Source: Aphanothece saxicola GSE-SYN-MK-01-06B (GTDB lineage: Bacteria; Cyanobacteriota; Cyanobacteriia; PCC-6307; Cyanobiaceae). Taken from it: DNA of 64,000 nt. The notes below the pieces were generated by a model, which saw nothing but the letters and a program-made list of their open reading frames with translations, was not told the origin of the DNA and searched no databases. The DNA is taken from assembly GCA_019359745.1 (NCBI GenBank), contig JAHHGT010000001.1, positions 434,001 to 498,000 on the forward strand. The letters run 5' to 3'. Each line of letters starts with the position of its first letter. The first letter of the stretch is position 1. This document shows, one piece after another, positions 8,732 to 21,019 of this stretch. The translations under genes and the position numbers were made by a program.

Positions 8732-9796
8732 ATGGCTGGACAGCGCGTTGCGGTGATCGGTGCCAGCGGCTACGGGGGACTGCAGACCCTCCGCCTGCTG
8801 CAGGGCCACCCCCATCTCACGGTGAGCTTTCTGGGCGGGGAGCGCAGCACGGGCAAGCGCTGGAGCGAACTGGTGCCCTTCCTGCCCCTGGAGGACGACC
8901 TGGTGGTGCGCTCGCCCGATCCTGAGGCCATCGCCGCCGCCGCCGATCTGGCCGTGCTGAGCCTGCCGAACGGCCTGGCGGCGGGCCTGGTGCCCGAACT
9001 GCTGCAGCGCGGCGTCAAGGTGGTGGATCTCTCGGCCGACTACCGCTACCGCTCGCTGGCCCAGTGGGAGGAGGTGTACGCCGCCGAAGCTCGCCAGGTG
9101 TCCCGCCAGGACGGTGACCTGTGCCAGGAGGCGGTGTACGGCCTGGTGGAGGTGGCCGAAGCGCGCATCCGCGAGGCACGGCTGGTGGCGGCCCCCGGTT
9201 GTTTCCCCACGGCCAGCCTGCTGGCTCTGCTGCCGTTCCTCGAACAGGGATTGATCGAGACGGGCGGCATCGTCATTGATGCCAAGACAGGCACCTCCGG
9301 CGGCGGCCGCGCTGCCAAGGAGAACCTGCTGCTGGCCGAAGCCGCCGAGGCGGTCGCCCCCTACGGGGTGGTCGGCCATCGCCACACCAGTGAGATCGAG
9401 CAGCTGGCAGCCCAGGCGGCGGGCCAGCCGATCCAGCTGCAGTTCACTCCCCACCTGATGCCGATGGTGCGGGGCCTGCTGGCCACGGTGTACGGGCGGC
9501 TGCGGGACCCCGGACTCACGGCCGAGGACTGCACGACCCTGCTCAAGGCGTCCTACCGCCACAGCCCCACGGTGCAGGTGCTGCCGGTGGGGACCTATCC
9601 CTCCACCAAGTGGGTGCGCAACACCAACCGCTGCCTGCTGTCGGTGCAGGTCGACCCGCGCACCGGCCAGCTGATCGTCATGAGCGCCATCGACAATCTC
9701 ATCAAGGGCCAGGCCGGCCAGGGGGTGCAGTGCCTCAACCTGCTGAGCGGCCTGGAGGCGGGAATCGGATTGCCGCTGCTGCCGTTCTACCCCTGA
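8732..9796 (+). CDS. argC: N-acetyl-gamma-glutamyl-phosphate reductase
   Basis: ArgC reduces N-acetylglutamyl phosphate to the semialdehyde with NADPH, the third step of arginine synthesis. The nucleotide-binding loop VIGASGYGG lies at residues 8-16 and the active-site cysteine at 157 in APGCFPT. The GHRHTSEIEQ and HLMPMVRG blocks of the family follow. The length of 354 residues is normal and the ATG start opens directly on the Rossmann strand. It diverges from ribBA, and its 3' end overlaps purN, on the other strand, by ten bases. Confidence 0.93.
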   Translation: MAGQRVAVIGASGYGGLQTLRLLQGHPHLTVSFLGGERSTGKRWSELVPFLPLEDDLVVRSPDPEAIAAAADLAVLSLPNGLAAGLVPELLQRGVKVVDLSADYRYRSLAQWEEVYAAEARQVSRQDGDLCQEAVYGLVEVAEARIREARLVAAPGCFPTASLLALLPFLEQGLIETGGIVIDAKTGTSGGGRAAKENLLLAEAAEAVAPYGVVGHRHTSEIEQLAAQAAGQPIQLQFTPHLMPMVRGLLATVYGRLRDPGLTAEDCTTLLKASYRHSPTVQVLPVGTYPSTKWVRNTNRCLLSVQVDPRTGQLIVMSAIDNLIKGQAGQGVQCLNLLSGLEAGIGLPLLPFYP

Positions 9797-10446
9797 GCCA
9801 GCCGCTGGGCGGCCAGGGTGACGGCCAGCGGCAGGATCCGGTGTTCCTGCCGCTGGATGCGGGCGTGGAGCCGCTGCCGGTCGTCCCCCGCCAGCACCGG
9901 CACCGCCGCCTGCACCAGGATCGGACCCGCATCAACGTCGGCACGCACCAGGTGGGCCGTGCAGCCCGCCAGGGTGACCCCGGCCGCCAGGGCCTCCCCC
10001 ACCCCATCGGCGCCGCGGAAGCTGGGCAGCAGGGAGGGGTGGATGTTCACCAGCCGGTCCGGGAAGGCTTCGATCAGCACTGGGGTGACGATCCGCATCC
10101 AGCCCGCCATCACCACCAGATCGACCCGGTGCTCCCGGAACAGGGCGATCAGGGCCTCGTCCAGGGCCTGCCGCGACGGCTGGCGGCGGTGGTCGATCAC
10201 CTGGCTGGGGATGCCGAGCCGTTCCGCCCGGCCCAGGGCGCCGCAGCCCTCCCGGTTCACCGCCAGAACGACCACCTGCCCCTGCAGGCGCCCCTCCGCA
10301 CAGGCCTCCACCAGGGCCTCGAAATTGCTCCCTTCGCCGGAGGCCATCACCGCCAGCCGCATTGGGGCCTGCCTGGCGGGTAGCGGCTGTGGCAATGGCC
10401 ACTGGAGAGACCCGCTGGGATCGCTATGGTCAGCGGAATCGGGCAT
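9787..10446 (-). CDS. purN: Phosphoribosylglycinamide formyltransferase PurN
   Basis: PurN transfers a formyl group from 10-formyl-tetrahydrofolate to GAR, the third step of purine synthesis. The family core is clear: MASGEGSNFEALVEA at the GAR-binding loop, VMAGWMRIVTP, and NIHPSLLPSFRG with the catalytic His, followed by GCTAHLV and the acidic DVDAGPI segment. The most compact start is the ATG at 10362, just before the domain. An ATG at 10446 gives a 28-residue hydrophilic extension and would leave only 7 bases to the divergent ycf35 gene. I list the longer form but the shorter is quite possible. Confidence 0.87.
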   Translation of the reverse strand: MPDSADHSDPSGSLQWPLPQPLPARQAPMRLAVMASGEGSNFEALVEACAEGRLQGQVVVLAVNREGCGALGRAERLGIPSQVIDHRRQPSRQALDEALIALFREHRVDLVVMAGWMRIVTPVLIEAFPDRLVNIHPSLLPSFRGADGVGEALAAGVTLAGCTAHLVRADVDAGPILVQAAVPVLAGDDRQRLHARIQRQEHRILPLAVTLAAQRLAQG

Positions 10447-10453
10447 TGCGTCC

Positions 10454-10798
10454 ATGTCCCATCTCTCCATCCTGCCCACCGTGCTGCGGGATGTTGATGT
10501 CCTGGCAGACACCCTCTCGTCCCTCAACCTGCCCTGGCGGCGCGGTGGTGAACTCATCGGCTTCGGCGGCGAACGTCGGGCGGTGACACTTCAGCTGCAG
10601 CTGAACGATGGCCAGGGCCTGGGATGGACCCGGCAATCGGATGGATCGCTGGCCGTGGTGGGCGATCTCCAGCGCCTCAGCCGCAACACGGCCCTGCAGC
10701 GGCTGCTGGGCCGGATCACCCGGGCCTATGCCGCCAGAGCGGCCCTGCAAGACGCCAGCCTGGCCCTCCCCACGGCGTCGATCGAGCTCCGTGTCTGA
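10454..10798 (+). CDS. ycf35: Ycf35 / DUF1257 family protein
   Basis: This is a 114-residue protein of the Ycf35 family, conserved in cyanobacteria and some plastids. It opens with SHLSILPTVLRDVDVLADTL and contains GGERRAVTLQLQLNDG and GDLQRLSRNTALQRLLGRI, all typical of the family. It is soluble with no catalytic signature and its role is unknown. The ATG start matches family length. Its stop overlaps the GTG start of the M61 peptidase gene, suggesting one transcript through to the amidase gene. Confidence 0.83.
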   Translation: MSHLSILPTVLRDVDVLADTLSSLNLPWRRGGELIGFGGERRAVTLQLQLNDGQGLGWTRQSDGSLAVVGDLQRLSRNTALQRLLGRITRAYAARAALQDASLALPTASIELRV

Positions 10799-12539
10799 CG
10801 ACCCACCCCTTCGAGATCCGGCCGCCGGGCCGACCGTCCAGCTCGATCTGCGTGAACCCCACCGTCACCTGGTCAGGGTCACACTCCATGTCACGCCGCG
10901 GTGCCTGCAGCCGGAACTTCGCCTGCCCGCCTGGACGCCGGGCTCCTACCTGATCCGCGACTACGTCCGCCATCTGGAGGCCCTGGAGGTGCACCAGGGT
11001 GGGATTCCCGTGGCCAGCACCCGAGCGTCGGCGTCCTGCTGGCGTCTGGAGCTCACCAGCCTGGCGCCATTGGAGATTCGCTACCGCCTCCAGGCCACGG
11101 AGCTGAGCGTGCGCACCGGCCACCTCAACGCCGACCACGGCTTTCTGGCCCTGGCTGGGGTGGTGCTGCAGGTGAGTGGCGAACGCTGGCACCCCCATCG
11201 GCTCGAGCTGCAGCTGCCGGAGGCATGGCAGGCCTTCGTTCCCCTCCCCAGCGATGGCGAGACCGCCTGGATCGCCGCCGACTTCGACCAGCTGATCGAC
11301 AGTCCCGTCGAAGCCGGCCCCCACCCGTGCCACCAGTTCAGCGTCGCCGGGGTGCCGCACCGCTGGGTGACCTGGGGCGCCGACCTGCCCGCCGAGGATC
11401 CCCTCTGGCTCGCCGACGTGGAGCGGGTCGCCCTGGCCTGCTGCCGCCTGATGGGGGAGCCGGCGCCCGCCAGCGACAACTACCTGTTCGTGCTGCATCT
11501 GCTGGGCGAGGCCTATGGAGGGCTCGAGCACGACCACAGCTGCGTGCTGCAGTTCGGACGCCGGGCCCTGGCGGCTCCAGCGGGGCGCCGCAAGCTGCTG
11601 CAACTGGTGGCCCACGAGTACCTCCACCAGTGGAATGTGCGCCGGCTCAGGCCCGCCGAGCTCACCCCTATTGATTACGACCGGGTCACGATCGTGCCCG
11701 GGCTGTGGTTTGCCGAAGGCGTCACCTCCTACCTCGACCTGCTGCTGCCCCTGGCCGCCGGCATCGGCACGGAAGCCGAACTGCTGGAGGACCTGGGGGC
11801 CGATCTCAGCCGTTACCTGCTCACCCCCGGACGCCGGGTGCAGGGATTGCGGCAGAGCGCCGAAGAAGCCTGGGTGAAGCTGTACCGGCAGGACGCCTCC
11901 TCCGCCGACAGCCAGATCAGCTACTACCTCAAGGGCGCTGTGGTGGCCCTGATGCTCGACCTGCATCTGCGCCGCCACGGGTCGTGCCTGGCCGTGGTGC
12001 TGCGGGCGCTGTGGCGCAGCCATGGGGCCTGGGGCCGGGGCTACCGCAACGACGACCTGGTGGCGGCCTTTGCCGAGCAGGCCGCCGACCTGGCCGAACT
12101 CCTGCCCCACTGGCTGGAGAGCACCGACGACCCCGATCTGGCTGGATACCTGGCAGACGTGGGCCTGGCCCTGGTGCCGACGCCGGCGACGGAGCCCTTC
12201 CTCGGCTGGCTGCTGGAGGACGCCCCAGACAGGCCGATGCAACTGAAGCGGGTGCACAGGGACGGCCCGGCTGAGCGGGCCTGCCTGCAGAGCGGCGATG
12301 AGTTGCTGGCCCTCGATGGGGTGCGGCTGCGGCGGCCGGATGACCTCAGACTGGCCATCGGCTCTGTCACGACGCCGACAGAGCGGGAGCTGCTCTTTTG
12401 CCGTGATGGTCTGGTGCGCACCACCAGGCTGCTGCCCGAAGCCCCTGCCGTGGCCAGCTGGCAGCTGGTGGCCGACCCCTTGCTGTCCAACGAGCACACG
12501 GACCTGAACCGGCGGCGCTGGCTGTCGCTGCAACCATGA
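10791..12539 (+). CDS. M61 family metallopeptidase with C-terminal PDZ domain
   Basis: This is a zinc peptidase of the M61 glycyl-aminopeptidase family, 582 residues from the GTG start. The N-terminal beta-rich domain (about 15-180) precedes the catalytic domain, where HEYLH at 275-279 gives the zinc ligands and general base; the downstream WFAEGVTSY block supplies the third ligand. A PDZ domain covers roughly 485-560. There is no signal peptide, so it is probably cytoplasmic, unlike some relatives. The start overlaps the ycf35 stop, and the gene overlaps the amidase gene by four bases. The substrate cannot be read from the sequence. Confidence 0.87.
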   Translation: MSDDPPLRDPAAGPTVQLDLREPHRHLVRVTLHVTPRCLQPELRLPAWTPGSYLIRDYVRHLEALEVHQGGIPVASTRASASCWRLELTSLAPLEIRYRLQATELSVRTGHLNADHGFLALAGVVLQVSGERWHPHRLELQLPEAWQAFVPLPSDGETAWIAADFDQLIDSPVEAGPHPCHQFSVAGVPHRWVTWGADLPAEDPLWLADVERVALACCRLMGEPAPASDNYLFVLHLLGEAYGGLEHDHSCVLQFGRRALAAPAGRRKLLQLVAHEYLHQWNVRRLRPAELTPIDYDRVTIVPGLWFAEGVTSYLDLLLPLAAGIGTEAELLEDLGADLSRYLLTPGRRVQGLRQSAEEAWVKLYRQDASSADSQISYYLKGAVVALMLDLHLRRHGSCLAVVLRALWRSHGAWGRGYRNDDLVAAFAEQAADLAELLPHWLESTDDPDLAGYLADVGLALVPTPATEPFLGWLLEDAPDRPMQLKRVHRDGPAERACLQSGDELLALDGVRLRRPDDLRLAIGSVTTPTERELLFCRDGLVRTTRLLPEAPAVASWQLVADPLLSNEHTDLNRRRWLSLQP

Positions 12540-13414
12540 GTGCGTCGCTGCGACCCCTCGTACTGGCGGTGGCCGGCGCCGGTGTGCTCAGCATCGGTGG
12601 ACTCACCTGGCTGGGCCGCGACCTGTTCGGCGCCCCGGGCAATGCCGGCGGTCGCGCCTCCCTGCTCGATCTGCTGGAGGAGGTGCGCCAGTCACCGGGC
12701 GCCGGCGGCCAGCCGCAGCAGCGCCCACCGGTCAAGGCCCTGCCGCCGCCCCATGCGGCCTGGCGTGCCCCGCTGGGGGGCGCCTGCCAGGCCGATCCCC
12801 AGCTGCGCGGCCGCCTGCTTGCGCTGGCGGAACGCCTCCGCTACGAGACCATCCGACTGCGCATCGACCCGAGCAACTACGGCGAGCGCTTTCGTCAGGA
12901 TGTCTTCGGCCAGCCGCTGGATCCCACCCCCCAGGTCGTCGTGCTGCACGAGACCGTTTACGGCATCAACTCGGCGATCAACACCTTCATGACGCCCCAT
13001 CCCCGCGACGAGGACCAGGTGAGTTACCACACCCTGATTGGCCTGGACGGCCGGGTGGTGGAGGTGCTCGATCCCTCCAAGCGGGCCTTCGGGTCCGGCA
13101 ACTCCGCTTTCAACGGTCGCTGGGTGGTGACCAACCCGGAGGTGGGGGGCTCGATCAACAACTTCTCGCTGCACCTGAGCCTGGAGACCCCCATCGACGG
13201 GGAGGACCAGGACAGCGCCCACAGCGGCTACACCGCCGCCCAGTACGACGCCCTGGCGATCGTTCTGGGCCGCTGGATGCGTCGCTTCAGCATTCCGGCC
13301 AACAACATCACCACCCACCAGCACGTGGATCTGGGCGGGGAACGCATGGATCCCCGCAGTTTTGACTGGCGCGAGTTGCAGGTGCGCCTGGCGTCGATCG
13401 GCGTTCTCTGCTGA
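12536..13414 (+). CDS. N-acetylmuramoyl-L-alanine amidase, Amidase_2 type
   Basis: This is a probable cell-wall amidase that cuts between muramic acid and the stem peptide. A signal-anchor hydrophobic stretch lies at about residues 7-25, followed by a Pro/Gln/Gly-rich linker. The zinc amidase fold starts at about 130: VVLHETVYG gives the first zinc His, QVSYHTLIGLDGRV the conserved strand, and ITTHQHVDLGG the late zinc-ligand region. It should act in the periplasm. The ATG overlaps the stop of the M61 gene (ATGA). Which physiological substrate it uses, nascent wall or recycled muropeptides, is not clear. Confidence 0.82.
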   Translation: MSASLRPLVLAVAGAGVLSIGGLTWLGRDLFGAPGNAGGRASLLDLLEEVRQSPGAGGQPQQRPPVKALPPPHAAWRAPLGGACQADPQLRGRLLALAERLRYETIRLRIDPSNYGERFRQDVFGQPLDPTPQVVVLHETVYGINSAINTFMTPHPRDEDQVSYHTLIGLDGRVVEVLDPSKRAFGSGNSAFNGRWVVTNPEVGGSINNFSLHLSLETPIDGEDQDSAHSGYTAAQYDALAIVLGRWMRRFSIPANNITTHQHVDLGGERMDPRSFDWRELQVRLASIGVLC

Positions 13415-13439
13415 GGCTTTCGGCGCCAGGCGCTCAGGG

Positions 13440-14351
13440 TCAGATGAGCGGGCTGGTGATCAGCTTGCGGCTGCCGTAGAGGAGCGCGTGCAGTTCGGGG
13501 TCCTGCATGTAGCGAAGCACCCGCGCGGGGTAATCGAGTTTGCCGTTGTGCAGATAGGCCAAGGTGGCCATCGCCTTGGCGTCGGCCGGGGAGGTGCTGG
13601 CCATCAGCAGGGCCCGGTCGGACAGGCCCAGGGCCTGCTTGAGGCGAACGAACTTGCCCACCAGCAGCCGCACGTTGCGATCGGGATCCAGCAGCTCCAT
13701 GCGCGCTTCCTCGATCTGTTCTTGGGTGGCATTGGCCGGCAACAGGCCCTGCTTGACCAGTTCGCCGAGGCTGAGCTGGGCAGGCCCGTGGGTGCTGAAC
13801 AGGCCACTGCGGGCCGCCAGGGGATGGTCCTCGCCTGGTTTGGCGTGCTGCAGTTCGTCGAACAGCACGGCCGTCACCAGCATCGGGTTGATCTGATGCC
13901 GGCGGCTTTCGCTGAGGATCACCGGCCTGAGCTCTTCGAGGCGCCCGAGCGTGTGGGTGCGCAGGGGTTGGAGCTGGTCGATCCCCTCGGTGAAAAGCTG
14001 GGCAAGGCGTGGCTGGGGGCCGTGGACACCGAAGCGGCGATTGAGCTCGCGCAGTTCCTCGGGGCTGAAATCGATCGGGTCGGGCCGCAGGCCTTCGCTG
14101 GTGGAGGGACTGATCAGGGGGAAGGCGTCAATGCCACGCTCCCCGTCGATGCGCAGAAAAGGGCTGCGGCTCTGGAGCTGGGGCTCGCGGAGCAGGGGGA
14201 CCAGGCACAGCCCGAAGGCACCCAGCAACGATCCTCCCTGCAGGGCGAGCAGAAGACGCCTGCGTTTCTGCGCTGAGCGAGGCGCGCTAGTTCCTGCGGG
14301 GCGGGGCAGCAAGCAAAAATTTGTTCTGTAGATCAATTGTAACGAACACAT
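13440..14351 (-). CDS. Membrane-anchored lysozyme/transglycosylase-like protein, unassigned
   Basis: I do not recognise a named family. The N-terminus is basic and followed by one hydrophobic segment (about residues 33-54), so the rest is probably periplasmic. Around residues 150-235 the layout resembles a goose-type lysozyme or soluble lytic transglycosylase: NPMLVTAVLFDELQ with a possible catalytic Glu, then STHGPAQLS, then LLDPDRNVRLLVGKFVRLK, matching the usual DP..N...G spacing. This is inference from pattern only. The first ATG at 14351 lies in an AT-rich stretch that may instead be promoter, so the true start may be a TTG about 13 codons further in. It converges with the amidase gene. 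Confidence 0.7.
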   Translation of the reverse strand: MCSLQLIYRTNFCLLPRPAGTSAPRSAQKRRRLLLALQGGSLLGAFGLCLVPLLREPQLQSRSPFLRIDGERGIDAFPLISPSTSEGLRPDPIDFSPEELRELNRRFGVHGPQPRLAQLFTEGIDQLQPLRTHTLGRLEELRPVILSESRRHQINPMLVTAVLFDELQHAKPGEDHPLAARSGLFSTHGPAQLSLGELVKQGLLPANATQEQIEEARMELLDPDRNVRLLVGKFVRLKQALGLSDRALLMASTSPADAKAMATLAYLHNGKLDYPARVLRYMQDPELHALLYGSRKLITSPLI

Positions 14352-14484
14352 CCGGTTTTTCCTTGTTTCAGGGGCGCTCTCGCCGCTGGACCCTGGGGCG
14401 GAAGACCCGCATCCGCCGATCCGCTTGCCGAACGTGGAGGCTGATGGATACGGTTCGGGGGCCCGTCACGGCGTCCCAGGAGCC

Positions 14485-17218
<2,734 letters not shown>

Positions 17219-17243
17219 ATCCCCGCAGAGGGCACCCCCACCC

Positions 17244-18092
17244 ATGCTTGAGCTGCTCAGCGAAAACCGCAGCTTCGGCGGTCTGCACCGCCGTTATCGG
17301 CACCCCTCCACCCAACTGAACGGGGCGGCCACCCTGGCGGTGTTCCTGCCCCCCCAGGCCCTCGCCGGCGACCGGGTGCCCGCCCTCTACTGGCTGTCGG
17401 GCCTCACCTGCACCGACGAGAACGTCATGCAGAAGGGCGGTGCCCATCGCCTCGCCGCCGAGCTCGGCCTGGCCCTGGTGGCGCCGGACACCAGCCCCAG
17501 GGGCCCCGAGGTGCCCACGGACCCGCAGGGCGGCTGGGACCTGGGCCATGGGGCGGGCTTCTATGTCGATGCCACCCAGACCCCCTGGGACCGCCACTAC
17601 CGCATGCACAGCTACGTGGTGGAGGAGCTGCCCGCCCTGCTGGAAGCCGAGCTGCCCCTGGCTCCGGCCCGCGGCATCAGCGGCCACTCCATGGGGGGCC
17701 ACGGCGCCCTGGTGGCAGCCCTGCGGCACCCGGGCCGCTACCGCTCGGTGTCCGCCTTCGCCCCGATCTGCCACCCAAGCGCCTGCCCCTGGGGCCAGAA
17801 GGCCTTCGGGGCTTACCTGGGGGAAGATCCAGGGGCCTGGGCCGCCTGGGATGCCACGCTCCTGCTCGCCTCAGCGGCGGAGCGGCTGCCCCTGCTGGTG
17901 GATCAGGGCAGCGCCGATCCCTTTCTCGACAGCCAGCTTCGGCCCGCCGACCTCGCGGCGGCGGCCGCAGCGGCCGGGCACCCACTGCAGCTCCGCTACC
18001 AGGAGGGCTACGACCACAGCTACTTCTTCATCGCCAGCTTCATCAACGACCACCTGCGCCACCACGCCGCAGCCCTCAGGGCACCAGGTTGA
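17244..18092 (+). CDS. frmB: S-formylglutathione hydrolase
   Basis: This serine hydrolase releases formate and glutathione, completing the formaldehyde pathway begun by the upstream dehydrogenase. It is an alpha/beta hydrolase of the esterase D family: [20 protein letters not shown] is the oxyanion region, [10 protein letters not shown] carries the nucleophilic Ser, DQGSADPFL the Asp and YDHSYFFI the catalytic His. At 282 residues its length is normal. Its 3' end overlaps the convergent leuS gene by 17 bases. Confidence 0.93.
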   Translation: MLELLSENRSFGGLHRRYRHPSTQLNGAATLAVFLPPQALAGDRVPALYWLSGLTCTDENVMQKGGAHRLAAELGLALVAPDTSPRGPEVPTDPQGGWDLGHGAGFYVDATQTPWDRHYRMHSYVVEELPALLEAELPLAPARGISGHSMGGHGALVAALRHPGRYRSVSAFAPICHPSACPWGQKAFGAYLGEDPGAWAAWDATLLLASAAERLPLLVDQGSADPFLDSQLRPADLAAAAAAAGHPLQLRYQEGYDHSYFFIASFINDHLRHHAAALRAPG

Positions 18093-20700
18093 CGAGCTTG
18101 CCTGGCACCACGATCACCCGCCGGGGGGGCTGACCCTCCAGCCAGCGCTGGGCCACCTCACTTTCCAGGGCGAGGCGTTCCAGGGTGGCCGCATCGGCGT
18201 CGGCGGGCACCTCCAGGCTGCCGCGCATCTTGCCCTTCACCTGGATCACCAGGGGAATGGTGTCGCGCACCAGGGCGGTCGGGTCCACCGCGGGCCAGCG
18301 CTGGCGATGGACACTCGCCGCCGCCTCCACGCTCGCCCCATCCCCGTGGCCGTTGAGCTTCTGCCAGAGCTCCTCGGCCAGGTGGGGCGCGAAGGGGGCC
18401 AGCAGGATCAGCAGGGTGGCGAGGGCTTCGCTGGCCACCGTCGGGCCGGCCCCTTCCAGGTGGGCGGCCAGGGCGTTGCTGAGCTTCATCAGCTCCGAAA
18501 CGGCGGTGTTGAGCTGGAGCTCCCCTTCCAGGTCTTCACTGATGGCGGCGATGGCCGTATGCACGGCCCGCCGCAGCTGCCGCTCCCCATCGCTGAAGGA
18601 AGCGGGATCAACCCACTGCGGTGGCAGCATCCCAGGCCCAGCCAGACGCAGCCCGCGGGCGTGGGCCCCGTCCACCAGACGCCAGACGCGCTGCAGGAAG
18701 CGGTACTGGCCTTCCACGTCAGCGTCATCCCACTCCAGATCCTTCTCGGGCGGCGCCTTGAACAGGATGAACATCCGGGCCGTGTCGGCGCCGTAGCGGT
18801 CGATGACCACCGCCGGATCGACGCCGTTGTGCTTCGACTTGGACATTTTTTCGTAGAACACTTCGAGCACCTCGCCGTTGATCGGATCGCGGGGGTCGCT
18901 GGGGTCGACCACCTCGGCCGGGGCGACGTACTGCCCGGTCTGGGGGTTGCGGTAGGTGATGCCCTGCACCATCCCCTGGGTGAGCAGGCGGGCGAAGGGT
19001 TCGGAGAAACCCAGCAGGCCCCGGTCCCGCAGCACCTTGGTGAAGAAGCGGGAATAGAGCAGGTGCAGGATGGCGTGCTCGATGCCGCCGACGTACTGAT
19101 CCACGGGCAACCAGCGGTCGACGGCCTCGCGCCCGAAGGGGCGCTGGTCGTTGTGCGGGTCGCTGTAGCGCAGGTAGTACCAGGACGAGCACATGAAGGT
19201 GTCCATGGTGTCGGTCTCCCGCCGGGCGGGCGCGCCACAGCGGGGGCAGGGCACGTTCACCCACGACTCCAACCTGGCCAGGGGGGTGCCGCCCTTGCCG
19301 CTGAGCGGAATGTCCCGGGGCAGTTCCACCGGCAGCTGGTCGTCGGGGACCGGCACCACACCGCAGCTGTCGCAGTGGATCACGGGAATGGGGCAACCCC
19401 AGTAGCGCTGGCGGGAGATCAGCCAGTCACGCAGGCGGTACTGCACCCGTCCCTGGCCCCAGCCCTGCTCCTCGGCCCAAGCGACGATGCTGGTCTTGGC
19501 CTCGGCGGTGGTCAGACCGTCGAAGGAACCGGAGCCGATCAGCACACCGGCATCGGTCCAGGCCTGGCCCTCATAGGCGTGGGGGTCGGACCCCTCGGGG
19601 ATCACCACCCGCCTGACGGGAAGTTCGTACTGCCGGGCGAACGTGAAGTCGCGCTGGTCGTGGGCCGGAACCCCCATCACGGCACCGGTGCCGTAGTCGG
19701 CCAGCACGTAGTCGGCGATCCAGACGGGAATCCTCTCGCCGCTGGCGGGGTTGCGGACCCAGGCGCCGATGGGTACGCCGCGCTTGGGCCGGTCCTCGGC
19801 GGTCCGCTCCTGCTCACTCTGGCGGCTGACCAGGTCGCAGAAGGCGGCCACCGAGAGGCGGCAGTCGTCCGTGGTCAGCGCGGCCACCAGGGGATGCTCC
19901 GGCGCCAGCACCACGTAGGTGGCCCCGTGGATCGTGTCGGGCCGGGTGGTGAAGACGGTGATGGCCTCTCCGGTGTCGGCCGTGAAGGTCAGCTCGGCTC
20001 CGAGGGAGCGGCCGATCCAGTTGGCCTGCATCGTGCGCACCCGCTCCGGCCAGCCCTCCAGGGAGGGGAGGTCATCGAGCAGGGCATCGGCGTAGGCAGT
20101 GATCTTCAGGAACCACTGGCGCAGGCGGCGCTTCTCCACCTGGGCACCGGAGCGCCAGGAGCGCCCCTCCGCATCCACCTGCTCATTGGCGAGCACCGTC
20201 TGGTCGATCGGGTCCCAGTTGACCGTCGCCTCCTTGCGGTAGGCCAGGCCGGCATCGAGGAACTGCAGGAACAGCCACTGGGTCCAGCGGTAGTAGTCGG
20301 CGTGGCAGGTGGCCACTTCCCGATCCCAGTCGATTGACAGTCCCAGGCGCTTGAGCTGCTCGCGCATCTGGGCGATGTTGCGGTCGGTCCATTCGCCCGG
20401 GTCAACGCCCCGTTCGATGGCGGCGTTCTCCGCAGGCAGCCCGAAGGCGTCCCAGCCCATGGGGTGGAGCACCTGCCGGCCCCGCAACCGGGCCGCCCGG
20501 GCGATCACGTCGGTGATCACGTAATTGCGCACATGGCCCATGTGCAGGCTCCCCGAGGGATAGGGGAACATCGACAGGGCGTAGTAGGCGTCGCCGCTGT
20601 CGCCGCTGAGGTCAGGCGTCGCGTGGAGTCCCAGTTGCTCCCACTGCTGTTGCCAGCGCTGCTCAATCGTCTCGGGACGGTAGCGGGAGGGGTCTGTCAC
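18076..20700 (-). CDS. leuS: Leucyl-tRNA synthetase
   Basis: LeuS charges tRNA-Leu. The class I motifs are present: HMGH at residues 53-56 and MSKSKHNG before the anticodon-binding domain. A full editing (CP1) domain lies between, including [20 protein letters not shown]. The zinc-binding pairs CDSCG and CPRCG are also present. At 874 residues it is a normal bacterial enzyme. The ATG at 20700 begins at the usual N-terminus, just before the RY-P-IE block. A perfect 15-base palindrome lies 18 bases upstream (20718-20732), of unknown meaning. Confidence 0.96.
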   Translation of the reverse strand: MTDPSRYRPETIEQRWQQQWEQLGLHATPDLSGDSGDAYYALSMFPYPSGSLHMGHVRNYVITDVIARAARLRGRQVLHPMGWDAFGLPAENAAIERGVDPGEWTDRNIAQMREQLKRLGLSIDWDREVATCHADYYRWTQWLFLQFLDAGLAYRKEATVNWDPIDQTVLANEQVDAEGRSWRSGAQVEKRRLRQWFLKITAYADALLDDLPSLEGWPERVRTMQANWIGRSLGAELTFTADTGEAITVFTTRPDTIHGATYVVLAPEHPLVAALTTDDCRLSVAAFCDLVSRQSEQERTAEDRPKRGVPIGAWVRNPASGERIPVWIADYVLADYGTGAVMGVPAHDQRDFTFARQYELPVRRVVIPEGSDPHAYEGQAWTDAGVLIGSGSFDGLTTAEAKTSIVAWAEEQGWGQGRVQYRLRDWLISRQRYWGCPIPVIHCDSCGVVPVPDDQLPVELPRDIPLSGKGGTPLARLESWVNVPCPRCGAPARRETDTMDTFMCSSWYYLRYSDPHNDQRPFGREAVDRWLPVDQYVGGIEHAILHLLYSRFFTKVLRDRGLLGFSEPFARLLTQGMVQGITYRNPQTGQYVAPAEVVDPSDPRDPINGEVLEVFYEKMSKSKHNGVDPAVVIDRYGADTARMFILFKAPPEKDLEWDDADVEGQYRFLQRVWRLVDGAHARGLRLAGPGMLPPQWVDPASFSDGERQLRRAVHTAIAAISEDLEGELQLNTAVSELMKLSNALAAHLEGAGPTVASEALATLLILLAPFAPHLAEELWQKLNGHGDGASVEAAASVHRQRWPAVDPTALVRDTIPLVIQVKGKMRGSLEVPADADAATLERLALESEVAQRWLEGQPPRRVIVVPGKLVNLVP

Positions 20701-20745
20701 GGGGCCTATGGGGTGGATGTGATCGTGTCACAACCCGTGGGTGGC

Positions 20746-20985
20746 TCAGCTGAGGGCGCGCAGCGAGGCGATCGCCGTCAGGCTGATCAACAGCAGAGGG
20801 GTGCCTGGTTCGGTGCTCATGGCCAGAAAATGGCTGTCCTGCCAGCGGATCACACCGTCACACTCCTGTCCGGAGAGCAGCACAACGTTCACGGGTGTGC
20901 GGATGCGGATCAGCTCCTGAACATGGCGCACGCTGGGCAGGGTCGTATCGAGCCTGGGCCCCCGTCGTTCAAAGAAACTCTGCAT
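20746..20985 (-). CDS. hfq: Hfq-like RNA-binding protein, cyanobacterial type
   Basis: This is a 79-residue Sm-fold protein. The cyanobacterial signature is visible: LPSVRHVQELIRIRTPVNVV forms helix and first strand, and DGVIRWQDSHFLAM the central strands, where the usual proteobacterial KH motif is missing. In cyanobacteria this Hfq binds RNA weakly and has been linked to type IV pilus function. It diverges from dapF, the neighbour found for hfq in many cyanobacteria, with a 34-base gap. The ATG start fits family length. Confidence 0.82.
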   Translation of the reverse strand: MQSFFERRGPRLDTTLPSVRHVQELIRIRTPVNVVLLSGQECDGVIRWQDSHFLAMSTEPGTPLLLISLTAIASLRALS

Positions 20986-21019
20986 AGGATCGACCCCAAC
21001 CTCCAGGACTTACGGAACG

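Noticed and set aside
17440-20337. Open frame of 965 codons on the plus strand opposite leuS
   Set aside because: leuS on the minus strand is complete and certain; this frame begins inside frmB in another phase and has shadow composition.
20718-20732. TGTGA-N5-TCACA palindrome upstream of leuS as a CRP-type site
   Set aside because: The arms fit a CRP-like site but the spacer is five bases, not six, and the position between the leuS start and the hfq stop gives no clear target.
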